Shown: positions 55,233 through 64,000 of the stretch, in pieces | Layout: each line of letters opens with the position of its first letter | How positions within the stretch are numbered: the stretch's first letter is position 1 | Source: Botryosphaeria dothidea | Lineage: Eukaryota; Ascomycota; Dothideomycetes; Botryosphaeriales; Botryosphaeriaceae | Assembly (NCBI GenBank): GCA_011503125.2 | Contig: WWBZ02000033.1 | Span: 2,046,001 to 2,110,000, forward strand | Length of the DNA stretch: 64,000 nucleotides | Reading direction: 5' to 3' | Made by a program: the position numbers and the translations under genes | Notes under the pieces: generated by a model | Database searches by the model: none | What the model saw: only the letters and a program-made list of their open reading frames with translations | What the model was told of the DNA's origin: nothing

Positions 55233-57334
55233 ATTTTCAACAATGGTCTCTTTTTCATCGTGGCGTATGCCAATGCATCCGAGACGACTTCGCCAGGGTT
55301 TTCAGCCTCTCTTCCGTCGCCTTCTTCAACCAACCGACTTCCCCAGTACGGAGAGTATGGAACACAAGACGCTCCCCCTATTCATAGGTCAACGGAGCCT
55401 ATCCTGACAGAATTCGACGAGACGGAGCATCTCGTACGTGGCCCCACTGCTGAATCGGTTTTGGGGAGATTTGGTGACCCCCCCACCTACACCTGACGTC
55501 GAAACCCATACTCATGAGCATGCAACGCCGTCTGCTCTCATACAACCATCATATGACACCAGTATGTCAGTCGATACGTCCGCTTGGTCTTATATACCGG
55601 ATCCAGCCTATGGTAGTTGGATGCGTCCACTGGCTAAAACCCAAGTCCCAACATCTCAGATATCCGTCCTCCCTGAGTTCATCCAGTGCCTGCCATCGTG
55701 GGCTGATTATCACGATGGCTGGATGACATACCTTTTCAACACAACGTTTCCTCCCAAGACGACAGTCACGACGGTGTCGATAAAGAATCCGACCAAGGTG
55801 CCCTTCAGCACTTTGTGTGACAACATTCCGAGAGCTCCTTCTTGGGTCTCCGAATATCTGGAGAGAGAAGCCACGATCACTCAGGCACCTGGATCTATCG
55901 GACCTTTCACAACCAACACCGTCCCGGTACCTAATTGCACTATCACGGCTGATGAATGTATCAGAGTGAGCAAACAGTGGCGGCCTGGTAGCCTGGTAGA
56001 TTCAGGTCTTATGCTCCCAGGATCTGGGCCGTGCCAGAACTACGAGAACTGCGACTCCTGTCAGATACATGGACGTTCGGTGGAGTTGATGTACTGGCCG
56101 GCGAGCACGGGCGCCGAAAGCTTGTGTGCTGGCAATGGCTCAGCCGTCAAACCAATAGCAATCCATAGCGGTCCCAGCACGATGGTGAGGGGTTCATTGA
56201 CACTCACTTCTCCCAGCGTCTACCTCTCCTTTGGATACCTGTTCGCCGTTTCCAAAACTCAGGATATGCCGCCTTGCGGCCAGCCCACCTCGGACATGGT
56301 TGTATCAATGCCACCAGAGAGCCTCTCCAGCATCCGCACCGAGGCACGACGAGGCGCAGACGGATCATGGACCACAATGGCAGCCACTCGACTTTTCGAT
56401 TTCGCGGACTTCAATACCGTTCCCAAGGAGGCTTACCAAGGCATGTCACGGTGCTGGTCGGAGGCCGAGAAGGGCAATCACTGTACCGCGGTGTACGATG
56501 ACTACCAGCCTCATCTCATCATACCTGATAGCGTCAAGGCATTGGTGCCGTTCTGGGAGAACTGCAACCCGGGCCTTGAAGGTGCTTTGGGTCCTCTAAT
56601 ACCTCTCACCGGTGTCAACGAGATTCTCCCGGCCACCTTCTCGACCGTCGCTGAATCGTCCGTACCTCAGCAGAGCACTGCTCGACCGAGTATGTTTCCC
56701 GCAGCCACGCCGAGTGAGTTAACAAGCAGCACGAAGATGAGCCCAGGTGTATCTTCCGAGGCTGCGCCCAAAAAGACGTCCTTCGGCGATTACACGGATC
56801 CGGTCTCCGGAGACTGCATTTGAGGGTGTTGGGATTAGTAGCCCTGTGATGGGTAATGCCTCCGCCGCCGCTACCTTCACCTCAAGCGCCACACAAGCGT
56901 CCAGCGAGCCGGCAGCCAGGCAGTCCACGGTGCCTCCAAAATCCAACACCACGACTGGACACCTCGAAGAGTCCATTGTTTCTTTGAATGGCCGCCCCGA
57001 GAACGCAACAGCCCCCGGGAATTTTGATGCTGGAGAAGCCAGGGGCGCAGTGATCTCGGCAGCGCCGTCTCGCGGCTACAGCTGGTACGGGAATATTTCT
57101 GGTTCCGGGAATACCTCTTCTCTCTCTACTCGCCGCCAAAGTCCGAGACTTTCCAGTCATTACCTCGAAAGGGCAGCAACAACCTCGTCTTACTCCGCAA
57201 ATGCGTCAATGTGGAGTTCCTCACCCATGCCGTCCGCGGATTTGGAGAGCAAGGCTTCTCGTTCAAATAAGTCGCCCCGGTGTTTTGCAGTATTCAAGGT
57301 TTCTAAGGAGTTTAACATGCTTAGATGGGCTTAG
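55233..57334 (+). pseudogene. Frame-disrupted surface or secreted protein gene
   Basis: Coding-like sequence runs through three frames. Frame A is open from 55233 to about 55500 but has no ATG and follows a TAG at 55230. Frame B is open to a TGA at 56821 (461 codons; its first ATG at 55564 gives no signal peptide) and holds the conserved-looking Cys-rich part, with NYENCDSCQIHGRSVELMY and WPASTGAESLC, N-glycosylation sites and Ser/Thr/Pro-rich sections. Frame C continues to 57334 as a Ser/Thr/Asn-rich tail. The A-to-B switch coincides with a run of seven C (55478-55484): with one C fewer the two frames join as GDPPPTPDVETH. Such proteins in fungi are extracellular and of unknown function. Either the gene is decaying, or the assembly has indels, or introns exist that I could not define. 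The central frame is probably real. Confidence 0.5.
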
Positions 57335-57616
57335 GGATTCAGCACAAGTGATTCTTTGATACTATTTTGTTTTTCGATGTTTGGCTTATCCGGTTGCAAA
57401 GAGTTTGTAATCTTAATTTGGCAGCGGCGTTTAATCATAGCAAGGTTTATTTTTTCCTGACAACTTAACCAATACTCCAGTGGAACGTCCTGATGGAGAC
57501 GCAGGCATCCGACGATACTCAAAGGAGTAGATTGAGACGATAAGAGCCCAGTCGGCCTGGAACTGAAAGCTGTGCTCGTCGAGGAAGCGAAAGAGCCCTT
57601 CTGGAAGCTCGCTGTC

Positions 57617-58912
57617 TCACCTGCCTGTATAACACTACTTCCCCAGCCGCCAGTATGCTGCACACTGTCAGTCGAGACCAAATTCGCCGAAAGATCCTTT
57701 ACTTTGCTGCACTTACCTCTATCTCCCATAGACTCAATAGCGTCATCAATATCCTGCTCCAACACCTCCCACAAGCTGGGTGCTTTGGGATCCCAGCCAA
57801 GAACCTCCTTCGCCCTCTTCGCGCTGGTTCGTGCGTTGCTTGCGAACAGGTACCTTCCAATCAAAGGGTATCCCAGTACACTCAATGTATTGTCCACCTG
57901 CTCTAATGAGATTTGCTTCGGCTCCTTGTCCTTGATGAGCCCCTTCCGGTACAGAATCTTGCCCACAGCTTCCGCAACCTCCAACTGCGAGTACTCTTGA
58001 GTGGTGGTGTGGTAATACCCCTGGAGGATCCCCGATCAGCATGTCTCTCGTCCCAGGAAAGAACGAAGACGAGAAATGGCTGAAACAAACTCACATCTCT
58101 TCCCCACCCTTCCTTCTTCCCCGCAACTGCGCTCTCGACCAGCCTCAAATACACATCCACCACATCCTCCAAATGCACCCACCCTCTCCTATTGCCTCCT
58201 TCCCCGACGTAAAACGCGGCACCCGTCCCCTTCTCTTCGCCCGTCCCCACGATCTCCCTCACGAACCACGGCACCCAGAAGCTACTCTTCCGTCCCGGCC
58301 CAATGCCCCTCCCATAGATATCCGGAGGCCGCACAACCGCCGTCCTCACCTCAGCCGCAGCGCCACCGCCGCCCTTCTCCCACGCCTCGTGGATGACGCA
58401 CTCGGTCTCGCCGTGCAGCGGGCGATCGCCGCTCTCCAGCACCGCCAGCGTGTCCGCGAAGTCGTCGGAGTAGACGCGCGGGTTCGCGGTGCCGTACGGG
58501 CCGCGCTGCCAGTCGGCCACGAGGCCGGTGCCGGAGAGGTGGATGAGGTGCTTGGGGTTGGTCGCGTGCTGCTGCGGGGTGGCGAGGCCGACGAGCAGGG
58601 CGCGCAGCGAGGCGACGTGGTCGGAGTTGCCGTTGTGGACGACGATGTCGGCGGCGCGGGCGGCGGCGGCCAGGACGTCGAGGCTGTCGTAGTCGCCGTG
58701 GAGGAATTTGGCGTTTGGATAGGCTGCTTGGAGGGAGGGGGAGGGGCCGCTGCGGAGGAGGAGGGTGTAGTCGTAGTCCGGGTGGTGGGTGTAGAGGGTG
58801 TGGAAGACGCTGCCGCCGATGTAGCCGGTAGCGCCGGTTCTGTGGGGTTGCGTGAGCTGAGGGCGTCGAGAGGAGTTGGGGACTGCGTTTACAGGAAGAT
58901 TTTGGGCGCCAT
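57617..58912 (-). CDS. NAD(P)-dependent epimerase/dehydratase-like (extended SDR)
   Basis: Four exons (58912-58893, 58839-58095, 58020-57717, 57624-57617) with introns of 53, 74 and 92 nt encode about 358 residues. Splicing of the 20-nt first exon creates MAPKIFLTGATGYIGG, the nucleotide-binding TGxxGxxG motif at residues 8-15. HLSGTGLVADW and VVRPPDIYGRG follow the usual extended-SDR order, and VHLEDVVDVYLRLVE near the end of exon 2 matches the C-terminal substrate-domain pattern. A classical YxxxK pair is not obvious, so it may be an atypical member. The reaction is unknown; such proteins reduce or epimerise sugar nucleotides, flavonoid-like or aldehyde substrates. The last intron has a perfect GTAAGT donor (57716) and gives stop almost at once; if it is not spliced the frame runs on to 57331 (484 residues) with featureless sequence. 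Confidence 0.8.
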
Positions 58913-60136
58913 ATCTGGGAATGGTTTTGTGTACTGGATACAGACGATGTCGAATGAGCAAAGACGCGCAGAGGTCAATTGTGAGCGAACGCGTGGTCGA
59001 CGGAATTTATGTTATGGGCGTGGTGCTCTGATGGAGTTCGTCCGGGCTGACAAACGGAAAGCGTTTGGCCGTTGTTCGTCCGCAATGGATAATATGACGT
59101 TCTAGCGTAGACATGGGGTTCTGTGCAAGCAAGTACAGAAGAGGTGCGGCAGCCGACGGTTAGCGCCACACACGACAAGCTTGGTTACAGGTCAGAAAAA
59201 GGGTCTCATCCAGACTGCTGCAGGGAGTTGAAGCTTTCGGCTGTACGGCGAATGCTTCCACTGCCATGCGCTACCCATGTCTCACGACGCAGAAGCACAA
59301 AGGGTGAGAAGCCAGCCGCGCACCGGCCCAACACCGGCACCCATGCAGGCTTCCCAAAGAGGAAATCCGCCAAGACATCGACCAACCTCGAACGTCGTGC
59401 TCATTTGCGCACATCATCGTCCCCAGACAAGATTTGTATGACGTTCGTGCTGACCACCCCCAACTACCCCGCCGCGCGCCCATAAAATTACGCCAAACAC
59501 CGCTGTCCGCCGGCCACGGACCCGCGCTTGAAGCTCCCGCTTTCCGATTTTCGCTAGCTCGTCGGGGCGTCGAGATATTTCGCGCGAAGCCACCGCGCGC
59601 CGCACACAGGCTGACGGCGCACCAACTGCTGAACGTTCGGAAGCTCGGAAGAACCGCAGCGCCGGCGCAGTAGGTGAGACGTCGTTTCGTGCGCAACTGC
59701 GCAAGCGGAACCACATGCAGTCAGCAAGCTCGGGCCGCAGCGCCTCTGGTACTTTGGCCCTGCTGTCCCCCCACGACTCCCTCGTCCCACTTGTCCCCTC
59801 CAGTCACTGAATCCATTCATAAGCCCCAGCTTGTCCCGTCCACAAATGTTCGGGCGCCTTCAGGTCCGAAAGACTGTTTCAGCCCCACTTTCCTTTTCTG
59901 GCGTTGCACAATCCATCCGTCCAATCCAGAGCGGCCACCACGCACAATGTCAGCGAGGTACAACCCTTCAAAGTCATTTCACCATAACGTTCCGCCGTCA
60001 TGAGGCTCCATGCTCTTGAAACCAGAGAAGTTAAATTCTCAAAAAAAAAAACTTGTCATGAACTATTGTCATCTCCCCACTCCAACATGCACGGGCGGTT
60101 GAACACCCTGACTTGATCTCCCCCCCTGCTCTTCCC
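58913..60136. other. Intergenic, no gene seen
   Basis: Promoter of the epimerase-like gene and 3' flank of the next minus-strand gene. Includes an A10 run near 60041. Open frames on both strands are short and featureless. Confidence 0.55.
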
Positions 60137-62087
60137 TCAAGGAATATACCTGAACTCCGGATGCCTGTACCCCAAATCATCCGCCTCCTCCTGGCTCTTC
60201 CCTTCCAGCCTGTGGTCCCTCTTTCCCCTCATCCTCTCCTTGTTCTCCCACAGGATGTACGCAATGCCGAACAAGGCCAGGAAGAGCGCGAAACACTGAG
60301 CCGCCAGGTTGATCGAGTGTCCGATGGGGTAGTCAGGCCCGTCCCGCGGCAGGTACGTCCACGTCGCGACCACGGCGCCGAGCGTGCCGACTGAGGGGAT
60401 GTATGCACCTGCAACTGCACGAACGGCGGGGCCCGCGGCGTCTGTTCGATTTCGTTAGTATTTCCTTCCGTCAGTGCATGGCCGAAAGAAAAAAAAAAGG
60501 GCAAACGTACTATTGAGACCCCAGGACAAGAACGCAGGTCCACCAGGGAAAGCGCCGATGGTGACGAAGAAGACAGCCATGTACTTGATGTTAGAAGAGA
60601 CATCCGAACGCAGCACGGCGAAGCCGATGATGGCGATGGGCGCGAACAGCGCCAACCAGATGCCGCGCTGCCGAGTGCGGTCCGAGATGAACGCGATGAG
60701 GATGGCGACGAGACAGGCCAGGACGTAGGGCGGCACCGTGTGCAGCTGGGCCTTGGTGGCGGTCCAACCCAAGTCGGCGAGCAGTGTGGGCATGAAAAGC
60801 GAGATGCTCTGCACGGTGATGTTGATGAGGAAGAAGCCGAGCGCGCAGATATTGTTGTTTATGTTGAAAATTGCCCGCTTGACGTGGTGCATCTGGACTT
60901 TCTCGTTGGGATTGGCCTTGTGGTCGATCACGAGGCGCTCCCCGGCGATGAACTTCTCGCGCTCCGTCAGGAAGGAGCACTCTTCGGGTTTCGAGGCCAT
61001 GAAGAAAGGCGCCACCATGCCGAGGAGCATGGTAATCAAGCCTTCGAAGAAGAAAATGTTGCGCCACGTGTGAATCGAAGTAGCCGCGATGCCCCAGCGA
61101 GGAATAAGACTGGCATATTCAGCTTCAGCTCATCGTCAAAAATTCGGGAGTGCTTACGAAAGACCGGTGGCCAGAAGACCTCCAAAAGCTCCGGCCATGG
61201 ATGCGGCCGACACGAAGATTCCGATGCGGAATAGCAGCTCCTGTCGCCGGTAGAAGCAGCTAAGGTAGAACGCAATACCTCTATTAACCCACATCAGCTT
61301 TGCAAGAAAAGTGAAAACAGGATACAGGAACTAACTCACGGCATTGTGCCACCCTCAAAGATACCCAGGAAAGTACGGGCGACCATCAGCTCCGCAAAGT
61401 TGTGTACAAACGCCGTGCACAGAGAGACCAATCCAAAGCCTGCAACCAAGAAGGGAACTATCGGATAATTCAGTTAGCAAAAAGATAATCTCGACCGTGG
61501 TGGGATGCATTGCATCGGAGAATATTCGCTTACTCCACAACCGAGGACCAACTTTCTTGAGGATCACATTGCTAGGCACCTCGACGCTGTGTAACGTTAG
61601 TAAAGAGACCTCATCGCTTCAGTATGTGGAAAAGCTGGATAACTGACAGCATGTAGGTGATGTAGAACACCGTCAGCGACCAGTTGAACTGGTAACCCAC
61701 GAGTTGAAGATCTTTTCCGAGGCCTTGAATGCGCGCATTTCTATACATACACTGTTAGCGGAATATTGTCGCTGGTTCAGGACCGTTGCGTCTGGACCCG
61801 TACCCGATATTTGAACTGGGAGACGTTAGCGCACGAGATCAAAAGAAAGTCCGAAGTGTAGTCTAGGCACTCGACCACATCTCCGCAAAGCGACAAAAAA
61901 CTTACCGATCGAGAAAGCAGAGCAAATACAGGAGCGTCATCAGTGGCACCACATGCCAATCGATCTTCCTCCGCACAGCGCGCTCTTCGGCCTCCGTCCA
62001 TGCCGGCTCAATCACATCGCCAGAAGACCTGTCGCTGGGGACGTTCTCGACGCCATAGCTCTCGAACTCCGTCTTTTCTGTCGCCAT
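60137..62087 (-). CDS. MFS transporter, allantoate-permease (Dal5) type
   Basis: Eight exons: 62087-61906, 61815-61804, 61740-61648, 61586-61534, 61457-61340, 61280-61158, 61109-60511 and 60441-60137, with introns of 48-90 nt. All junctions keep frame and give 494 residues. The order of motifs matches the anion:cation symporter family: RRKIDWHVVPLMTLLYLLCF in TM1, FLDRSNIGNARIQGL, EVPSNVILKKVGPRLW, then ARTFLGIFEGGTMPGIAFYL, and IHTWRNIFFFEGL in the middle. About twelve membrane spans are visible. Exon 2 is only 12 nt and encodes part of the conserved DRSNIG. Relatives import allantoate, nicotinate, pantothenate, biotin or other organic anions with protons at the plasma membrane. The substrate cannot be assigned. 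The start codon at 62087 precedes a short acidic cytosolic N-terminus. Confidence 0.9.
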
Positions 62088-63929
62088 GATGATTTTTGAT
62101 TCCTCGACCGATCGAATGCGTTCCAGTCCTCGTTCACCCTCGATACCGTCTGGTGAGAAGCAGGAGGGGCGGACGACTATCGCGGGTAAGATGGCGCGAA
62201 GTCGCAGGCACACCAAACGTCAAGTATCAGAAAAACTTTGGGGTTTTTGTCTAACACCCACGCCGCCAGAAAGAAATGACAGAAGGAGTTCGGGAGATAC
62301 GCGGCTAAAACAGGGGCTTAAGTGCGGGGATGGAGGCCCTTAATGTATGCTGCAGGCGTTATCGCAAGTTGACACGGCTAGATTCCGCTTTTTTCGCAGG
62401 GGTTGCGGTATTGGTGTGTTGTAATACGTGCCTCGGCCAGGCAGCGGTCAACCCAAATTCTTGCCTGGATTTCTGAGCAACGCTCTCGAGGCTGAGAAGG
62501 CAGCAGGATGCCTCGATGACTTATGAGCACAGTACAGAAAAGGACGGATGAAGGTTACGGTATGCGTAGCAAGGCTCAAGGTAGTAGTGGCTGGCTAGAA
62601 GTGAGCGCCGGTGCTGGAACTTCCGCTACTTGGCCAGGGCACCTATTCGCCAGCATGGCCGCAAGCCAGTAGGAGAAAAGAAAAAAAATTGGCGCGTCGG
62701 CCGATTACCGGCATCGTAGCATTATTGATTGCAAAGGATAATGTGGGGAAGAGGGAAGTTGGGAAAGAATTGAGCATTGGCATGCTTGGCCGACAAGGGT
62801 GATGACTCCTGTTTGTCGCAGAGCGCTGGCTTGGCGGAGCGCTTTTCCGCTCGAAAGGAGTCCGCCACTGTCAACGTGGGCGGAGGAGGCTTCCAGTGCC
62901 TCGTGGGATTCGCTGAAGGCTGCCCTCTCGAACGAACTGCGACTGCCGAACCACTCCGGCTGGAGATGCGGATTGTGGGGAAAGCATGGGGCACGTGGAG
63001 TTCCCCAGACAAAGGCGTTGGTCAGATGTCAGCAGTCGGCTGGGCAGGCGTCGCTAATCCGACTACTCGTAGATTTCGTATATCTAAGGTGCTGACAGGA
63101 TTCTTGTTGTGCACTGTGGGGAAACCCTGAAAGGGTCGGAGAGATAGACCATTACCAGAAGGTGCCGCCCGTACGCTATACGGCGGCTTGCGTGCTCGAT
63201 ATCTTCCAAGCATCCCGCCCGTCTTGATGCAACCTTCCGCTCGGGTTATTTGGGGCCGGCTCTCTGCCGACAGGCTGACTCTTACAAGGAACGATTCCTG
63301 GCGCAAGGAACGCATGTCTTAGCTTTCGATAGATTTAGCTAAAGGATCAACTTGCATCTTATATCTCGCTCGGACGGGCGTCCTCAGCGATATTGGTTGT
63401 GGTGTAGGTCAGCGGAGTGCAACTTCTTTTTCTCTTGTAGGTAAGTCGTATCCCAACACGCTTCCATCACCAACACGGTCTAGGGCACTGCACCCATGAC
63501 ACACACAAATGACGAAATGCCTCTCATTCAATTCATTGACTCATTGACATCAGATTTGAACGCAGCCGGCAAACTGCAGGAACCTGACAAAATCAGAATG
63601 ACGTCCCTCCACACCGATTTAAACGAGAGCGCCAACAGCAGGGAAATGATCTCACCGCTGAGCTTCCAATCAACCGGGATCATTTTTGCGCGCCCACGAA
63701 CGCCAGCGACCCTAGCCCTTCCAAACGCGCCAGTGTCGTATGCTTCGCTGAAACAACCAAAAAAACATGTTGCAGACCATCGTTCAGTCTCATTATGCAC
63801 CAAGCCCATCTCTTCCTCGCCCACAGCTTTTCCTCGTCCGCATCAGAAGCGACTTTTTTCATTGACAATTGTGCCACGTCATCCGGGCATCCCCGCGGCT
63901 TTTCGCCATCCGCGATATGCCGCCTCCGA
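62088..63929. other. Intergenic, no gene seen
   Basis: Holds the promoter of the Dal5-type transporter gene on the left and, on the right, the 3' untranslated region of the gene entering from the edge on the minus strand. Open frames near 62777-63130 and 63496-63960 (plus) have no recognisable features. Confidence 0.5.
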
Positions 63930-64000
63930 TCATCTGGCAAACGCCTGCTGCTGCATCTGAAACTCCCTCGCGCGCTCCAGCTGATCCTGGAACCGCTCGT
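63930..64000 (-). CDS. Partial CDS, C-terminal end only
   Basis: On the minus strand, entering from the right edge, an open frame reads ERFQDQLERAREFQMQQQ and ends AFAR before a TGA at 63932-63930. The Gln/Glu/Arg-rich, helical look is that of a real C-terminus. Only about 23 codons are visible and the family cannot be named. The assignment as coding is inferred from composition. Confidence 0.4.
   Translation of the reverse strand, partial: ERFQDQLERAREFQMQQQAFAR

Noticed and set aside
58041..59105. Open frame of 354 codons on the plus strand
   Set aside because: It is antisense to the epimerase-like gene and consists largely of Val/Gly/Glu/Arg-rich sequence without motifs.
1..64000. CRISPR arrays, bacterial operons or phage elements
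   Set aside because: Spliced genes and fungal protein families throughout show this is eukaryotic nuclear DNA; no regularly spaced repeats of CRISPR type were seen.

Overview
The window is nuclear DNA of a filamentous ascomycete (Pezizomycotina). The genes have short GT-AG introns, mostly 46-100 nt, with visible branch points. Products include a lytic polysaccharide monooxygenase with a cellulose-binding module, GH43 and GH16 enzymes, a fungal-type DENN protein, a paxillin-like LIM protein and an INO80-type zinc-finger protein. A small AT-rich island and a repeat pair differing mainly by transitions suggest repeat-induced point mutation (RIP). The class cannot be fixed from sequence alone; Dothideomycetes is a guess. 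No tRNA, rRNA or CRISPR array was recognised.

Left part (1-17 kb), a biomass-degradation neighbourhood broken up by repeat debris: a secreted GH43 enzyme (1927-3049, +); a small zinc-ribbon-like gene broken by an in-frame stop (4600-5049, +); an ambiguous coding region (5901-6449, +); an AT-rich island and a palindromic pair of transposon-like termini (about 6.7-7.3 kb); a secreted AA9 monooxygenase with C-terminal CBM1 (7548-8797, -); an apparently intact relative of the zinc-ribbon gene (10973-11600, -); a secreted GH43 xylosidase-type enzyme with its C-terminal lectin-like domain (12207-13989, -), carrying a GGCTAAA XlnR-type site upstream; and a monocarboxylate-type MFS transporter (15269-16805, -). 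A third copy of the transposon-like terminus lies at 17.1 kb. Enzymes that cut arabinoxylan and cellulose beside a transporter suggest a loose plant-polysaccharide cluster, but co-regulation is inference.

Middle part (17-48.7 kb), mostly housekeeping and cell-biology genes with long intergenic gaps: a three-LIM-domain protein (17702-20530, +), an FAD monooxygenase (22810-24063, +), a pyridoxal-reductase-like aldo/keto reductase (25072-26174, +), an Iec1-like C2H2 protein (26932-28410, +), a kinesin-4-like motor (32553-37889, +), a Bcd1-like zf-HIT snoRNP assembly factor (42487-43878, -) and a DENN-domain protein (45530-48519, +) whose apparent C-terminal continuation lies in another frame.

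Right part (50-64 kb): a GH16 cell-wall enzyme with GPI-type tail (50168-51710, +), a small conserved fungal protein (53694-54237, -), a frame-disrupted surface/secreted protein gene (55233-57334, +), an NAD-dependent epimerase-like protein (57617-58912, -), an eight-exon allantoate-permease-type MFS transporter (60137-62087, -) and the last codons of a gene entering from the right edge (63930-64000, -).

No clearly new multi-gene system was found. The most useful leads are the paired zinc-ribbon genes, the disrupted 3' end of the DENN gene, the missing splice acceptor in the monooxygenase gene, and the stopless intron that splits a zinc finger.
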